A stretch of 64,000 bases of DNA from Rhyzopertha dominica (GCA_025024175.1 QCXZ01000041.1:32917786-32981785); one strand, 5' to 3'; shown: positions 50,501-57,415, counted from the first letter of the stretch. The notes: generated by a model not told the origin, from the letters alone. Program-made: numbers and translations.

Positions 50501-53500
50501 TTTTAACACAGTCACTTTAATTAAAAATTTTGTAACTTATGGTGATGCATAAATTACGAAATACTCAATGTATTTTCCAAATACAGTCCCACTAAAACAT
50601 TTCAGTAAGGATTGGTTTATAAATGCTAATTTTACTACCACATCCAACGGATGGGAAGTATTGTATCGCGAAAAAAATTTTCAAAAATTTTTATTTTTAC
50701 TCATTTGCTTTAAAACGGCCGTAAACGCAAAAAAAACAAAATTTGAGCAAAAAAAATTTCTTGTCTGTGTCTGTGGTTTTGTTTGTATACGCGATAACTT
50801 TCGAAAGACTTAATATATGAACTTGAAATTTGGTAAACATATAAATCTGAACTACCCAAAGCGACCTATTGTTTGTGGGGTAAGTAGGGTATCGGTAAGG
50901 GGGCGAAATTGGGGGGTAACTACCCTTTTTGCAAATTTTTATTTTTTTATTTTTTTTTCATTTTAGTATGTGATTAGTAGTATAACTGCAAGTATTATTA
51001 GTTCTTATAAATTTTCGGCACAGCAAACTGTTTAGAAGATATTAGCAAAAAAGCGTCACTTAAAGAAAACTGTTTTTCCTAAATATCTCCGAATATATTT
51101 AATATATTCAAAAAATGATAATGCCATCAGATAGGAAATAAAATTTCTCACAAAAAGTTTCTTGGAAAATTTATTCAAAATTTTGACATTTTCGAAATAT
51201 TTCCAAAAAACCTATTTTGGTCAAATTTTGGTAAAATAAAATTTCTGATCAGAAAGCACTCTTGTAATTTTTTTGTTAAGTTAATAATTTTCGTGTTATT
51301 TGGAAAAAACCGATTTTAAAATTTATATATTTTTGCTAATATCACACTTTGTCACTTTGTCTTAGAAAAAATGTGTAGAGAGACAAAATGCTCAAAATCT
51401 GATTACTAATCGTATAGCATAAGAAATAAAAACGTAAATGTCATTTTGACAATTGGATGTGGAAGTATTGATTCAATTTGCAGCGGCTTTTTACTTTTAT
51501 ATTAAATATGCGTTTTGATTTTTTGTTTGTCTTGTCTAAATTTATTCGTATCAATTTGAACTGAAATCTGTTATAAAAGTTCAGGATCAAATATACTTCA
51601 CATAAATCAGAATATGGTAATCTACTGGCAGTACTAATTAACATTGCTATGTAAAAAGGGCATAAAAAATATGAAAGTTTTCTAAAAAGAAAAGTAAAAG
51701 AAGTTTAGAAGGCACTGGTGACTGTTTGGAAGAATCTGCTAAAGGCTCTTATAAACCATTAAAACGAGCCTGTAATGATGTATAATAATTGCAAAAATAT
51801 GGCTTGCTGACAAGTTTTTTTGCATTTTTGATTTGATTAAAATGATTTCAGGGTGATTCTACTATATACACTTTTGAGATAACTGAAGAGTCTCCTTATA
51901 TTTGTCCGCTGAGCCATCACAGATGCTCTGGTCTGCATCAAGGTCTCTCGTTCTTACCGAAAAATGTTTGTGATGTGGCAAACGTCGAATTTGCTAAAGC
52001 ATTGAGGTTGACTAATAATTCCATAGAGCCTTTATCGTTTACTGTTCCAAGAGTTAAGGTAATTTCATTTACCATAAGTTTTGAACACTTATTAATATTC
52101 ATCTGTTTCTAGACTGATTTATTCCAAGATGATCTCTTTCCTCCCACAAGGGTGACATGGAAACCAGCTATGAGTAGTGGAGATTGGTTTGCCGGTAAAG
52201 ATAAACAATCTGAAAGGATCAGTTTGAAACCTGAAGGAATGGAGTTGCGTAAGTATTTAAATTAACAATGAAATGAATATTTAAAGAAAAGTAGATTTTT
52301 TTTATTCGTCCAACAGATGGGAACTACTGTATTCAAAAATTTTTATGTGCTCAATCGCTTTAAAATGACGAAAACATAAAAAAAACAAAATTTGAACAAA
52401 AAAAAATTCTTGTGTCTGTGTCTGCGGTCTTTTTGTGGATGCAATAACTTTAAAAAGACTTAACATATGATTAGTAGTTTAATTGTAGTATTATTTGTCC
52501 TTATAAATTTTCGGTGCACGGTTTAGAAGATATTAGCAAAAAACCGTCACTTAAAAAAACCGGTTTTTCCTAAATATCTCCGAAAATACTTAATATATTC
52601 AAAAAGTCAAATACCATCAGATAGGAAATAAAATTTCTACAAAACGTGTTTTAAAAATTTTTTGCATTTCACCCAGTCCACAAGATTTTTTTAACATTTT
52701 GTTATATAGAAAATCAAATTTCTGATCAAAAAGCACCCTTGCAATTTTTTGTTGTNAATAATTTTGTAGTTATTTAGAAAAAATTAATTTTAAAGATTTA
52801 TGGATTAATGATTGTATAAAAATAAAGCGTAAATGTCATTTTGACAATTTAATGTGGAAGTATTGATTCAATTTGCATCGGTTTTTTAAATTGTACTATT
52901 TTTCTTTCAGTTTCTTCACAAACAGCTAGTAATGAAAAGTCACTTAGCAAGTCTGCTTCTCAGCAGTTTGCTGGCCCTAATCAAACTTTGAATCACTTAG
53001 GATGGAATGCTGACATTTCTGGACAAACCAGACAAAAACAAGAGCAGGTAAATATTACAATCCATTTCACTTTCTCTATTCCAAAAACATCTGTCTTTTC
53101 AAATTGTTTTTTTTGAGAATTTTTTCATTATATGACCTTAACAGCATACAAAATAAGGTGATGTCACCCACAACATGATTTCTTGTAGATGAACTACAGA
53201 AAAAGTTGTATATTAGAGAATGATGTTGACTGTACTTATTTATATATAACTAACAAAAAAAAGCATAAATTTGTAAGTAAATAATGCCAGAATGATCACA
53301 AGAGTGGCTGAAATTGAACCCCAGAAAAAAGATATTTTCTTTTAATTGACAATTCACATTTGTACAGGGTTTCCCATATTCGTTGAAATTGTAGGGTATC
53401 TCGATAACTTAGAAGTTTTTTTCTTAATGGAAATCATAGTTGGCTTTGCCGTGGTTGAAAGACCTATTTTTTTAATTAAGAAAATGTATACATTGTTAGG

Positions 53501-54057
53501 TTTGTTTTTACTAACTTTGATATTCAATTTTTTTAGAAAGTAGCCAGATTTTATGTTTACCTCCAGCAGGCTATGGACAATATAGAATACAATATAATTT
53601 ATATAATTTAAATTCATTCAAAAGAAAATATGCCTACGTTAGTAAAAAATACTGCTTTTGACATACTGAATTTATTCCAAGTTTTTGACCCGCATAGGAT
53701 GTATTTTTTAAGTAAAACCGTCTTTTGTTTGGATATTCAAAGGTGAGGAAATATGAAAAAATACCAAGAATATCAACCACAAGAGAGAAGGGAAAATTTA
53801 AAACAGATATTTAGAGCAAAAAGGATTTTCGTTAAAAAAATACTTTACAAGCTGTTTTTTGGGTCCTTTCAATACATAGTAGTTTGCAGTTTTGATATAA
53901 TAATCAACTGCAACATACGATCTGATTTGTTATATTCCTGTAATTTTGTCATTATAATTTCTAGATACAGAAATCTGTTAGTAAGAGGCTGCCAGTGAAC
54001 ATGAAGCTTGAACAGGATGATATGGAGGGTGTGGATGAAAAAGAGTGGGAGGAATAA
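19683..54057 (+). CDS. pod1: Coronin-7 / POD-1, two-propeller coronin (14 coding exons)
   Basis: Coronin-7 family proteins carry two tandem WD40 propellers. They bind actin filaments and, in flies, microtubules, and act in Golgi trafficking and axon guidance. I place coding exons at 19683-20532, 24147-24354, 34803-34930 (or 34947), 35022-35452, 38857-39260, 42993-43216, 43312-43425, 43485-43687, 45991-46303, 46359-46573, 51852-52058, 52113-52248, 52911-53047 and 53965-54057, with matching phases, for about 1220 residues. Propeller 1 covers residues 1 to about 350. A Pro/Ser/charged linker spans about 350-750, and propeller 2 starts at VSKFRHLKGTP and ends near residue 1144. The acidic C-terminus (DDMEGVDEKEWEE) matches the Trp-containing Arp2/3-binding acidic tail of the family. 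The protein is longer than human CORO7 (925 residues) because of the linker. The start ATG has good context (ACAACAATGG). Confidence 0.95.
20533..24146 (+). other. pod1 intron 1
   Basis: 3.6 kb, AT-rich. The only structure seen is a pair of 20-bp inverted repeats around ATAATGGGGAAGGTGCCT (23507-24008), listed separately. Confidence 0.7.
23507..24008. mobile_element. Possible ~500-bp MITE in pod1 intron 1
   Basis: ACATAATGGGGAAGGTGCCT near 23506 faces its near-complement near 24008 (18 of 20 positions by eye). No coding capacity is seen. A clear target duplication is not visible, so the ends are approximate. Confidence 0.45.
24147..24354 (+). CDS. pod1: pod1 coding exon 2
   Basis: It starts with the conserved GDTTIGYMEV of coronins (with the G carried over from exon 1) and continues with the end of propeller 1: ACLVPKRALNVMQGEVNRIM and IPITYQVPRKTYR. 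The acceptor is TTTTCAG and the donor AG|GTAAGA (phase 2). Confidence 0.93.
24512..24932 (+). repeat. Gypsy 5' LTR
   Basis: TGTAAGGAATAG...TTGTTACA, 421 bp. It contains an AATAAA near 24866 and an 11-bp inverted pair (TGACGAGGACG at 24613 and CGTCCTCGTCA at 24661) that can form a stem-loop in the transcript. Confidence 0.95.
24935..24952 (+). promoter_or_regulatory. Primer-binding site, tRNA-Lys(CUU)
   Basis: TGGCGCCCAACGTGGGGC, 2 nt after the LTR, is the exact 18-nt complement of the 3' end of eukaryotic tRNA-Lys(CUU). Confidence 0.85.
25028..25570 (+). pseudogene. Gypsy gag, N-terminal part (interrupted)
   Basis: Starts at ATG 25028-25030. It has an acidic/coiled N-terminal segment (SLLQLLKAVERLELRINKID) and then the capsid-like region (FDRSYITAWKELGG, FIRKVEAILDD, LKGSANDWA). 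The frame is cut at about 25567 by the foldback insertion and resumes at about 26298 in the next piece. Confidence 0.85.
25567..26297. mobile_element. 731-bp foldback (palindromic) DNA element inside gypsy gag
   Basis: The two halves are long inverted repeats of each other, starting GGTAATTATTTACTATAGCG and ending with its complement. They meet at a short GC-rich centre (GCGCGCGGCGCGC, near 25997-26009). It is flanked by an 8-bp duplication GATTATTT (25559-25566 and 26298-26305). No protein is encoded. The 8-bp target size points to hAT-, P- or Mutator-type transposition. Removing the element and one duplication copy would restore the gag frame across the break. Confidence 0.9.
26299..26792 (+). 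pseudogene. Gypsy gag C-terminal part and start of protease
   Basis: Capsid C-terminal part (EKAVEYIVNHFPVDIRCGLL), then a linker without clear zinc knuckles. At the end is the aspartic protease active site VLLDTG. One base later the frame is lost (stop at 26790-26792). The protease continues in the 26699-28603 frame, so the break falls just after the catalytic triad. Confidence 0.85.
26699..28603 (+). pseudogene. Gypsy pol: protease remainder, reverse transcriptase, RNase H
   Basis: Sense begins at about 26780. The protease flap and the closing EIIMGYDWL stand at about residues 98-106. RT motifs follow: VIVIKKDKSVRVCLDARYLN, STVDLTSSYWQIPI, FKVLPFGLS and the catalytic PYVDDVLIFS at about 367-376. 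RNase H starts near residue 505 (FYIQSDSSNYAIGG) and has TEKEALAIVYCL and VVTDHKAL. The frame is lost after CPGREK, near 28570. Confidence 0.92.
28530..28850 (+). pseudogene. Gypsy RNase H-integrase junction
   Basis: Sense begins at about 28570 with NITSDVLSRYP, the usual end of the RNase H region (N..ADALSR in the family), and then the linker to integrase. The frame stops at 28850; integrase proper continues in the next frame. Confidence 0.8.
28787..29884 (+). pseudogene. Gypsy integrase
   Basis: Sense from about 28845. The zinc-binding N-terminus has H..NGHFG...C..LRRWYYWP and CELCQQAK. The catalytic D,D,E is in LDLVGPLP, ILSDNGTQFTS and FPQGNCTERVNREI. The C-terminal GPY-like module is YEGPYRVVEVKGCNVYRLVD. 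Catalytic residues look present. Confidence 0.9.
29951..30372 (+). repeat. Gypsy 3' LTR
   Basis: 422 bp, identical to 24512-24932 apart from one extra T in the GGCGTTTGTTAGG stretch. It is preceded by a purine-rich AGGGGGG run (29941-29947) suitable as polypurine tract. Confidence 0.95.
30377..30907. other. pod1 intron 2 between Gypsy and LINE
   Basis: About 530 bp, AT-rich, nothing recognised. Confidence 0.5.
31477..31785. mobile_element. Palindromic element with degenerate hammerhead motifs
   Basis: Two arms of about 130 bp (from 31508 to 31785) are near-perfect inverted repeats meeting at CAAATTTG. A further 31 bp at the left is unpaired. It is flanked by a 14-bp duplication ATGTTATGAGATAC (31463-31476 and 31786-31799). 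Each arm holds a perfect hairpin-capable GATTAC-AGGT-GTAATC (one arm slightly mutated), followed by GAAACGTC and AGAC. Together with GTCT and TTGACAA before it, this is the order of a hammerhead ribozyme with a decayed CUGANGA core. The long target duplication and inverted arrangement resemble Penelope-like element termini. Confidence 0.7.
32130..32432 (-). pseudogene. LINE reverse transcriptase fragment
   Basis: The palm-domain aspartates are in FIDLQKAFD and FADD, with the intervening QGSVMGPLQYLMYVH motif. This is the best preserved piece of the LINE. Confidence 0.85.
33390..33806 (-). pseudogene. LINE endonuclease fragment
   Basis: AP-endonuclease-like motifs SIYRPPS, GDINLDI and TIIDHVITN in one frame of 138 codons. 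The N-terminal catalytic Asn/Glu region is degraded. Confidence 0.8.
33901..34802. other. Right part of pod1 intron 2
   Basis: No feature recognised. Short ORFs here have no supporting signals. Confidence 0.5.
34803..34930 (+). CDS. pod1: pod1 coding exon 3
   Basis: Acceptor TTTTTTGTAG. It reads DFHADLYPDTTGYTTELTAS then QWMQGKNLPLGKISLDPAKR, the conserved end of the first coronin unit. The strong donor ACG|GTAAGT at 34947/34948 would leave phase 0, which does not fit either acceptor of exon 4. The donor AAAAG|GTGAAC at 34930/34931 leaves phase 1 and fits the acceptor at 35021. I therefore give 34930 as end, with 34947 as the alternative. Confidence 0.8.
35022..35452 (+). CDS. pod1: pod1 coding exon 4 (linker)
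   Basis: The start is set by frame (upstream stop at 35009-35011). The linker is Lys-rich then Pro-rich: LSKLKQEYQDKKQK, PIVPPKPLPRASRASSV, and a Thr/Val/Pro repeat (VTVSSTVTVSPPVTTAPPV). PxxP motifs could bind SH3 domains. It ends GGYK at AAG|GTTTAT, phase 0. Confidence 0.85.
35913..35980. repeat. 68-bp near-perfect hairpin
   Basis: TAATAATATAATTATAATAC and GGTAATGTTT face their complements across a 1-2 nt centre (GTTTGAAAC). A few mismatches occur in the middle. It is probably a miniature inverted-repeat remnant. Confidence 0.6.
37917..38260 (-). pseudogene. Tyrosine recombinase (Crypton-like) relic
   Basis: On the minus strand, LYQKYVDLQSS, FFIGYRNATYIKQVV and, after a stop, PELYTGH then SGSDLLSVKELGGWKSSPVM. 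This matches the C-terminal catalytic part of the tyrosine recombinases found in many insect genomes (family pattern: YTGH.FRR.SAT.L...G..L..LK..GGWKS..V...Y). The expected H-x-x-R has been altered and stops are present, so it is inactive. Confidence 0.65.
38857..39260 (+). CDS. pod1: pod1 coding exon 5 (linker)
   Basis: Acceptor TTTTTCTAG, phase 0. It starts PRLGP.PFTPPKF, followed by an acidic linker. Near the end two related motifs occur 30-35 residues apart: STAERRKLFEERS and SIAERRKMYENRS, the second completed by exon 6. It contains one N and ends AG|GTAAGC (phase 2). Confidence 0.88.
40586..40876 (-). pseudogene. Tc1-type transposase, C-terminal fragment
   Basis: It reads PTARLVQEYLHKVDIETLDR, then DPNPMEHLWYNMGRQ, the third catalytic block of Tc1 transposases (P..NPIEHLWD), then IRRLVSSMRRRCETISRSRG to the usual C-terminus and a stop. 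No upstream catalytic blocks; the fragment ends abruptly against the tandem-repeat field. Confidence 0.85.
40872..42095 (+). repeat. Composite tandem-repeat field in pod1 intron 5
   Basis: A degenerate unit of about 80-90 bp recurs at least seven times (40872-41105 and 41675-42095); its core is CCCACTCTCCACTTCCAGGG, then CAAGCTTTCTACGAGGGAGC and CCTTTGCTCCCGAG. Two other arrays interrupt it: a 22-bp minisatellite built on GGAATCTGTGATCGG (41139-41370, about ten copies) and three units of about 100 bp built on GTTGCCGGATTGTGCAC and GACGGGTGAATCC (41390-41660). It is more GC-rich than its surroundings. Confidence 0.75.
42993..43216 (+). CDS. pod1: pod1 coding exon 6 (linker)
   Basis: Acceptor TGTATTAG. 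It reads SQSVQDGNAAEKP, MFRRKDSFKNKKVDEDPKK and PTTKRTSTVFG: a basic Lys/Ser-rich linker that plausibly contacts microtubules or actin. Donor G|GTGAGT, phase 1. Confidence 0.9.
43312..43425 (+). CDS. pod1: pod1 coding exon 7 (start of propeller 2)
   Basis: Acceptor TTTTTAAG. It reads RVSKFRHLKGTPAHKS then IENIRNLSRQISGECDGFH, the coronin-unit N-terminal signature repeated. Donor G|GTAATG, phase 1. Confidence 0.92.
43485..43687 (+). CDS. pod1: pod1 coding exon 8
   Basis: It reads ANPQRVAVPLSGPGGKIAIF then FAWDPFDNTCLAVACDDG and TIKIWK, the first WD blade of propeller 2. Acceptor TTTTCAG, donor AAG|GTAAGC, phase 0. Confidence 0.95.
43688..45990 (+). other. pod1 intron 8
   Basis: 2.3 kb, with an antisense LINE fragment at about 44050-44825; otherwise AT-rich without recognised features. 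Confidence 0.6.
44050..44825 (-). mobile_element. CR1/Jockey-type LINE fragment
   Basis: On the minus strand near 44825-44540: IYLDYKKAFNLIP (RT palm, first Asp), then VPQGVLGPLLFILYISDL, then DDDTKIF after a deletion. Further down, 44120-44332 encodes the C-terminal SRLQLIQIAF and IYIRSILDY. Several stops; inactive. Confidence 0.8.
45991..46303 (+). CDS. pod1: pod1 coding exon 9 (WD blades)
   Basis: VPETGLTEP, then HSDKIYFIKYHPTAQDVLAS, FDMTIRIWD, HTEQIFSFAWSPNG and DGKIRIYNPRTSD: consecutive WD40 blades of propeller 2. Acceptor TTGTTCAG, donor AAGG|GTATGA, phase 1. Confidence 0.95.
46359..46573 (+). CDS. pod1: pod1 coding exon 10
   Basis: PVGTRGARIVWALAGNFIVV, RQIMVFKA and PAILIPFYDEDSSTLFLTGK, the penultimate coronin block before GDSTI. 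The preceding intron is only 55 bp. Donor AAG|GTATGT, phase 0. Confidence 0.95.
48055..48079. repeat. (TA)n microsatellite
   Basis: About 12 uninterrupted TA units. Confidence 0.9.
48615..48953. mobile_element. MITE with CAGTAGTACCTCGACATACG ends
   Basis: About 339 bp. The left end CAGTAGTACCTCGACATACG and the right end (complement CAGTGGTACCTTGATATACA) are inverted repeats; several interior blocks (CTCGTATCTCAAA, CTCGCATCTCAAA) repeat too. A second, nested inverted pair, GCTGCACACGAC and GTCGTGTGCAGC, flanks 48780-48820. The left side is preceded by TA; the right flank is TG, so the TA duplication has decayed. The ends are typical of Tc1/mariner-derived MITEs. Confidence 0.75.
50240..50460 (-). 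mobile_element. Small LINE reverse-transcriptase remnant
   Basis: The minus-strand frame contains WYHFIAGSCKTCPF and then GVPRDSNLGLLLLSFYK, a decayed form of the LINE RT motif (GVPQGS.LGPLLF). Confidence 0.6.
50638..51462 (+). repeat. Dispersed repeat family R1, longest copy
   Basis: 825 bp bounded by CCACATCCAA and its complement TTGGATGTGG, hence probably a TIR element. Interior blocks (CAAAATTTGAGCAAAAAAAA, TAAATATCTCCGAA, CATCAGATAGGAAATAAAA) recur in the copy at 52304-52890 and, in part, inverted at 17140-17345. No coding capacity. Confidence 0.7.
51852..52058 (+). CDS. pod1: pod1 coding exon 11
   Basis: GDSTIYTFEITEESPYICPL, then SGLHQGLSFLPKNVCDVANV and LTNNSIEPLSFTVPRVK: the conserved end of the second coronin unit, mirroring exon 2. 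Acceptor TTTCAG, donor AAG|GTAATT, phase 0. Confidence 0.95.
52113..52248 (+). CDS. pod1: pod1 coding exon 12
   Basis: TDLFQDDLFPPTRVTWKPAM then SGDWFAGKDKQSERISLKP, the typical coronin-7 segment after the second propeller (LFPDT...W..WL.G). Preceded by a 54-bp intron. Donor C|GTAAGT, phase 1. Confidence 0.95.
52304..52890 (+). repeat. Dispersed repeat family R1, second copy in pod1
   Basis: Fills most of the 662-bp intron 12. Colinear with 50638-51462 but shorter, with an internal deletion; one N. Confidence 0.7.
52911..53047 (+). CDS. pod1: pod1 coding exon 13
   Basis: LSSQTASNEKSLSKSASQQF then HLGWNADISGQTRQKQEQ: a Ser/Gln-rich stretch before the acidic tail. Acceptor TTTCTTTCAG, donor CAG|GTAAAT, phase 0. 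Confidence 0.92.
53048..53964 (+). other. pod1 intron 13
   Basis: It holds a copy of repeat family R2 (about 53360-53620): the blocks GTTGGCTTTGCCGTGG-like, TTAAGAAAATGTATACATTG and TTAGGTTTGTTTTTACTAA are shared with about 36830-36960 and, inverted, with about 37440-37680. Confidence 0.6.
53965..54057 (+). CDS. pod1: pod1 coding exon 14 (acidic tail)
   Basis: 30 residues and TAA: a basic IQKSVSKRLPVNMK then EQDDMEGVDEKEWEE. Coronin-7 proteins end in a Trp-containing acidic motif known to contact Arp2/3, and the terminal EWEE fits. Confidence 0.95.
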   Translation: MQKSVSKRLPVNMKLEQDDMEGVDEKEWEE

Positions 54058-54073
54058 TCGGTTCTGTATTTTT

Positions 54074-54079
54074 AATAAA
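54074..54079 (+). terminator. pod1 poly(A) signal (proximal)
   Basis: AATAAA 17 bases after the stop; a second AATAAA at 54454-54459 could give a longer 3' UTR. Confidence 0.55.
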
Positions 54080-54755
54080 ACAAAATGCATTTATATTACT
54101 TTAGGTTTATTTAGTGATAGTTGCAAGGATTATGCATCATGACTAAAATCTAGTCAACTTGTATTATTATAATGCTTTGTCTCTCTTTATGTCGTGATAG
54201 GTAATTTGGCACACATTCCAAAACTAACTGCCACAGACATTCCAGTTATTTCTTTTTCACGTGTGCCAAACGTTTACAAGCCAAAAGCTCATCTGTAAGC
54301 TCAAAACCATATTTGATATTTATACTTTTTACCTTTTATATTTATTTATATTTATATCGTACTTTGTGTATTTTGCTGTGAAGAAGTAGTAATCTAAGCT
54401 TATAATTATTAATATAATGGATGTATTTATTGCTATAGTGTATTGCGATTCCCAATAAATAATTTCTACATGACTATTGTTACTGTATATGAATTGTGGT
54501 GGATGATTTTATCGTGCATCCCAAAATAAACATATTTGTATCTTCTGCAAACTGTCCATCACTGATGGCTTTAAAAAACCTCTTATTATTTATTACCTCT
54601 TATCTTAATTACCTGTATAATAATTAACTCTTCATGATTCATCCAGAATCGTAAAATAATTTAAATTGGAAATATTATTATGTAGTGTAGCTGCATAGAC
54701 CAATCGAAATAGTTCATTTTAAAGGAAAAGAAATATTAAGTGTTTTCCAAACATC

Positions 54756-54761
54756 TTTATT
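54756..54761 (-). terminator. Poly(A) signal of the 95-residue ORF
   Basis: AATAAA on the minus strand, 79 bases downstream of the stop. It faces the pod1 3' end, so the two transcripts converge and may overlap. Confidence 0.5.
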
Positions 54762-54839
54762 TTTTGATAGGATTGCTACAAACTTTTAACTGGATACAAT
54801 GTTTTTAATAAAAATATTTTACATTGGGATTTTTTTCTT

Positions 54840-55127
54840 TCAAAAATTTTTAATTTTCTTGTTCAATCTTGGTCTTCGTGGCAAATTCTGGATTTGATCT
54901 TCAGCGTACAATCTAAGTTCAGTTTCTTCTATTTCTTCCGATACATTCCGCGGGTCGTAACAAAGAGTTCGCGGATAGATTTCTTCAAAAACATTTTCTG
55001 AATCAGTAATATCTGAAAGTTTTTTCAAAGTTCGAACAATTATCTGAACCACGACGTGATCGTCCTTGTTTTCTTTATCCACATTTGTTACTTTGCTAGA
55101 AATTGTTTTTGACAAATCCTTTGACAT
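54840..55127 (-). CDS. 95-residue protein with KEN box, faintly securin-like
   Basis: An intronless ORF from ATG 55125-55127 to a stop at 54840, convergent with pod1. An AATAAA (minus strand, 54756-54761) lies about 79 bases after the stop. The protein is charged; a KEN box stands at residues 18-20 in NVDKENKDD, the same VDKEN string that opens vertebrate securin. Later come EEIYPRTLCYDPRNV and AEDQIQNLPRRPRL, which loosely recall the YP...P and EEHQI..LP region that contacts separase. There is no canonical D-box (RTLKKLSDI lacks RxxL spacing). Upstream codons in another frame (55140-55270) also look protein-like, so the true N-terminus may include another exon. The function is inferred and uncertain. 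Confidence 0.5.
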   Translation of the reverse strand: MSKDLSKTISSKVTNVDKENKDDHVVVQIIVRTLKKLSDITDSENVFEEIYPRTLCYDPRNVSEEIEETELRLYAEDQIQNLPRRPRLNKKIKNF

Positions 55128-55304
55128 GATTGGAATCTTTGTAAAGTGGAATAGAATTACTCGCAGTTATTTTTTTTGCAGCTTCAGTGTATTACACAAC
55201 TGTTTTAACAGTTGACGGTACTTTGTCTGCTTTAAAAGTGGATTTTTTAGTTAACAGCTTGTAGTGCTGAGATCTTAAATCATTTGGACACAATTTATCA
55301 TATA

Positions 55305-55490
55305 TGTGGGATCCTGGAGGGTGACACTCCCTTTCCATGCCGACTGGTCGTCAAATCGAGAAATAAGTGAAAAGTGTACGAGGGGCATGATAGTTTTTCT
55401 TTGACAGCGAGATTTAGTTTTCCTTTTTTTAAATTACTTTATTAGTGTAAAAATAGTTAACAATATTAAAGATTGATCATCCAGATCCCA
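55305..55490 (+). repeat. Short Gypsy-type 5' LTR
   Basis: 186 bp; TGTGGGATCCTGG to CCAGATCCCA, so the ends are also inverted repeats of each other. A possible primer site TGGGTGCTCAACCGGGA follows at 55498; I cannot assign a tRNA. Confidence 0.85.
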
Positions 55491-56081
55491 TAAAATTTGG
55501 GTGCTCAACCGGGATAAGGATTAGGATCAGGATCAAGAGAGAGAAACGCTCGAATTAGGCGAAACGTGAACTTGATAATGAATGCGCGGTTTGGTGTTGG
55601 GTACCGAGAGAAATACGATGTTTACAGCCAAGACGATTGACGACACAGAAGAAATACGACGCTGATACGAAGAGGGGAAAACGACGTTAATAACCAGAAT
55701 GACGCAAAAGACGTGAGAAAGAAGAACAACGGCACAGCTACTAAACGACGTGTAATTACAAATGCAGGTATCTCATTAACGGAAGACAAGGTAAGTGCCT
55801 AGCATTAATGTAATTAACAAGTGTGGCATGTTACCAAAGTTCTGAATTCTCTAAAATAACGACGAAAAGATGACGGTGGACGGTTTTGTTGAACATTGAA
55901 CAGTGTTGTGACGACATGTATTCTTTTATACTTGAATATAACGTATTTGCATAAAACTGACTTTATGATGTGCTCGCTTGGTGATATTTCTAAGATATTA
56001 GAGAAAATAAAATCAGCATCATCTGCTGTAACAAAGAAGCTTCATAAACATATTTTCGAACAAGAATGTGACAGTTGAACT

Positions 56082-56540
56082 GTGCATAAGAAAGTAAAAG
56101 ACTTTCGCTGCTTTAACTATGAAACCGGTTCAGAACAATTTAAAGCTAAACTGCAGTACGCTAGTGAAAACTTCACAATAAACGATCTTACCAGTTTCGC
56201 GAATCTTTTGCATATAGACTACGATATGAGCAAACCTGAATTAATAAACGAAATCTGTATTTGTTTGACAGACTTGAAGATATTAGAGAATACTAGCGAA
56301 GATGAACCAGAAGATGATGTCGAGGAAGACGGGGATAATGATGTAGAAAAAGTTCACGAAGTACAAAGTAATCAAACGAGATTTGGAGACATGCGTCCAC
56401 TAGCGTCAGGTTTTTCGCACGCACCACATTTTTCAATGAGTTTTCGGGACATCGAAGAGTCCGTCAAGGTTTTCGTTGGAACTAAGTCATATTCAGTGGA
56501 AAAATGGATTAATGACATTGAAGATATGTCACGAACTTAA
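56082..56540 (+). pseudogene. Gag N-terminal part of the short-LTR element
   Basis: A SAP/helix-extended-helix-like segment (LTSFANLLHIDYDMSKPELI), an acidic stretch, then FSMSFRDIEESVKVFVG and VEKWINDIEDMS, which begin a Gypsy-type capsid domain. The capsid is truncated immediately afterwards by an internal deletion. Confidence 0.7.
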
Positions 56541-56976
56541 AAGCAAGCTGCAAATTTGTGGTGACTTACGAGAGAAAATACCTTGGATAAATAAAAACAG
56601 AAGCAGAAATATCGAAATGAAACGAGAAAAGATGGAAACAAGCAATTTCAAGAGATTACCCTCAGTGATTAGATGCAGAATTAAGGGACACAAATCCGAT
56701 GATTGTAAATCAAAGGGTGATGGTACCAAATGTTTCTACTGCAATAATTTCGGACACAAGTCCTTTGAATGCCCGAACAAGCGATCCAACCAAAGTAAAT
56801 CAACGATGCCATCTACTGCTAATGTTGGGGTACAGAAAATTAAAGCAGATTATTTTGAGAAAATGAGCAAAGCCATAACTATTGAAAACGTTCAACTATC
56901 TGCATTAATTGATAGTGATTGCTGTGTAAATTTAATAAGACATAACGTGTACCAAACCTCAGACCAGTTCATCTGA
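56540..56976 (+). pseudogene. Gag nucleocapsid and protease remnant of the short-LTR element
   Basis: Two knuckle-like clusters: a decayed CRIKGHKSDDC and an intact CFYCNNFGHKSFEC. The protease site reads LSALIDSDCCVNLI, with Asp where the family has Gly (D-S/T-G), so it would be inactive. Confidence 0.7.
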
Positions 56977-57088
56977 AAGAAACTGATATTACTCTTAATG
57001 GGTTCGGAGGATACAAAGTCAGAGCTTTACCAAATTTAGGACCAATGTTGAAGTAGATCATGAAATTTTCATTGTACCGAATAAAGTA

Positions 57089-57415
57089 ATGACAACACTA
57101 GTAATATTGGGAAAAGAATTGTTGGAAGAAGCACAAGTGATTATAAACAAAGAAGGTTTAGAAATTACGAAGCACCAAGAAGAAAGAGAAACTGATATAA
57201 TGAAAATAAAGATAGAAGACGCTAATACAGGAATTGATATAGGATTTGAAGTAAAAGATGAAAACAATCTTGTTGAGGAAAGCCAAGAACAGAGTGGTAA
57301 AGTACAGGAAACTAAAGACTTAATAGAAAAACACGAAGAAGGTAAGCATAACGAGAAAAGCCAAGAACAGAGTGATAAACCACAAGTAATTGAAGAAGTC
57401 GAAAAAAAAAGATGA
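57089..57415 (+). pseudogene. Charged repeat-rich region of the short-LTR element
   Basis: The protease end (VMTTLVILGKELLEEAQVII) runs into Glu/Lys-rich sequence with a duplicated block (ESQEQSGKVQE and KSQEQSDKPQV). No RT follows; the frame degenerates into the integrase C-terminal remnant by about 57780-58060. Confidence 0.6.

Larger units (their letters stand above)
46574..51851 (+). other. pod1 intron 10
   Basis: 5.3 kb. It contains a (TA)n microsatellite (48055-48079), a Tc1/mariner-type MITE (48615-48953), an RT fragment (50240-50460, minus) and repeat R1 (50638-51462). The rest is AT-rich without recognised features. Confidence 0.6.
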
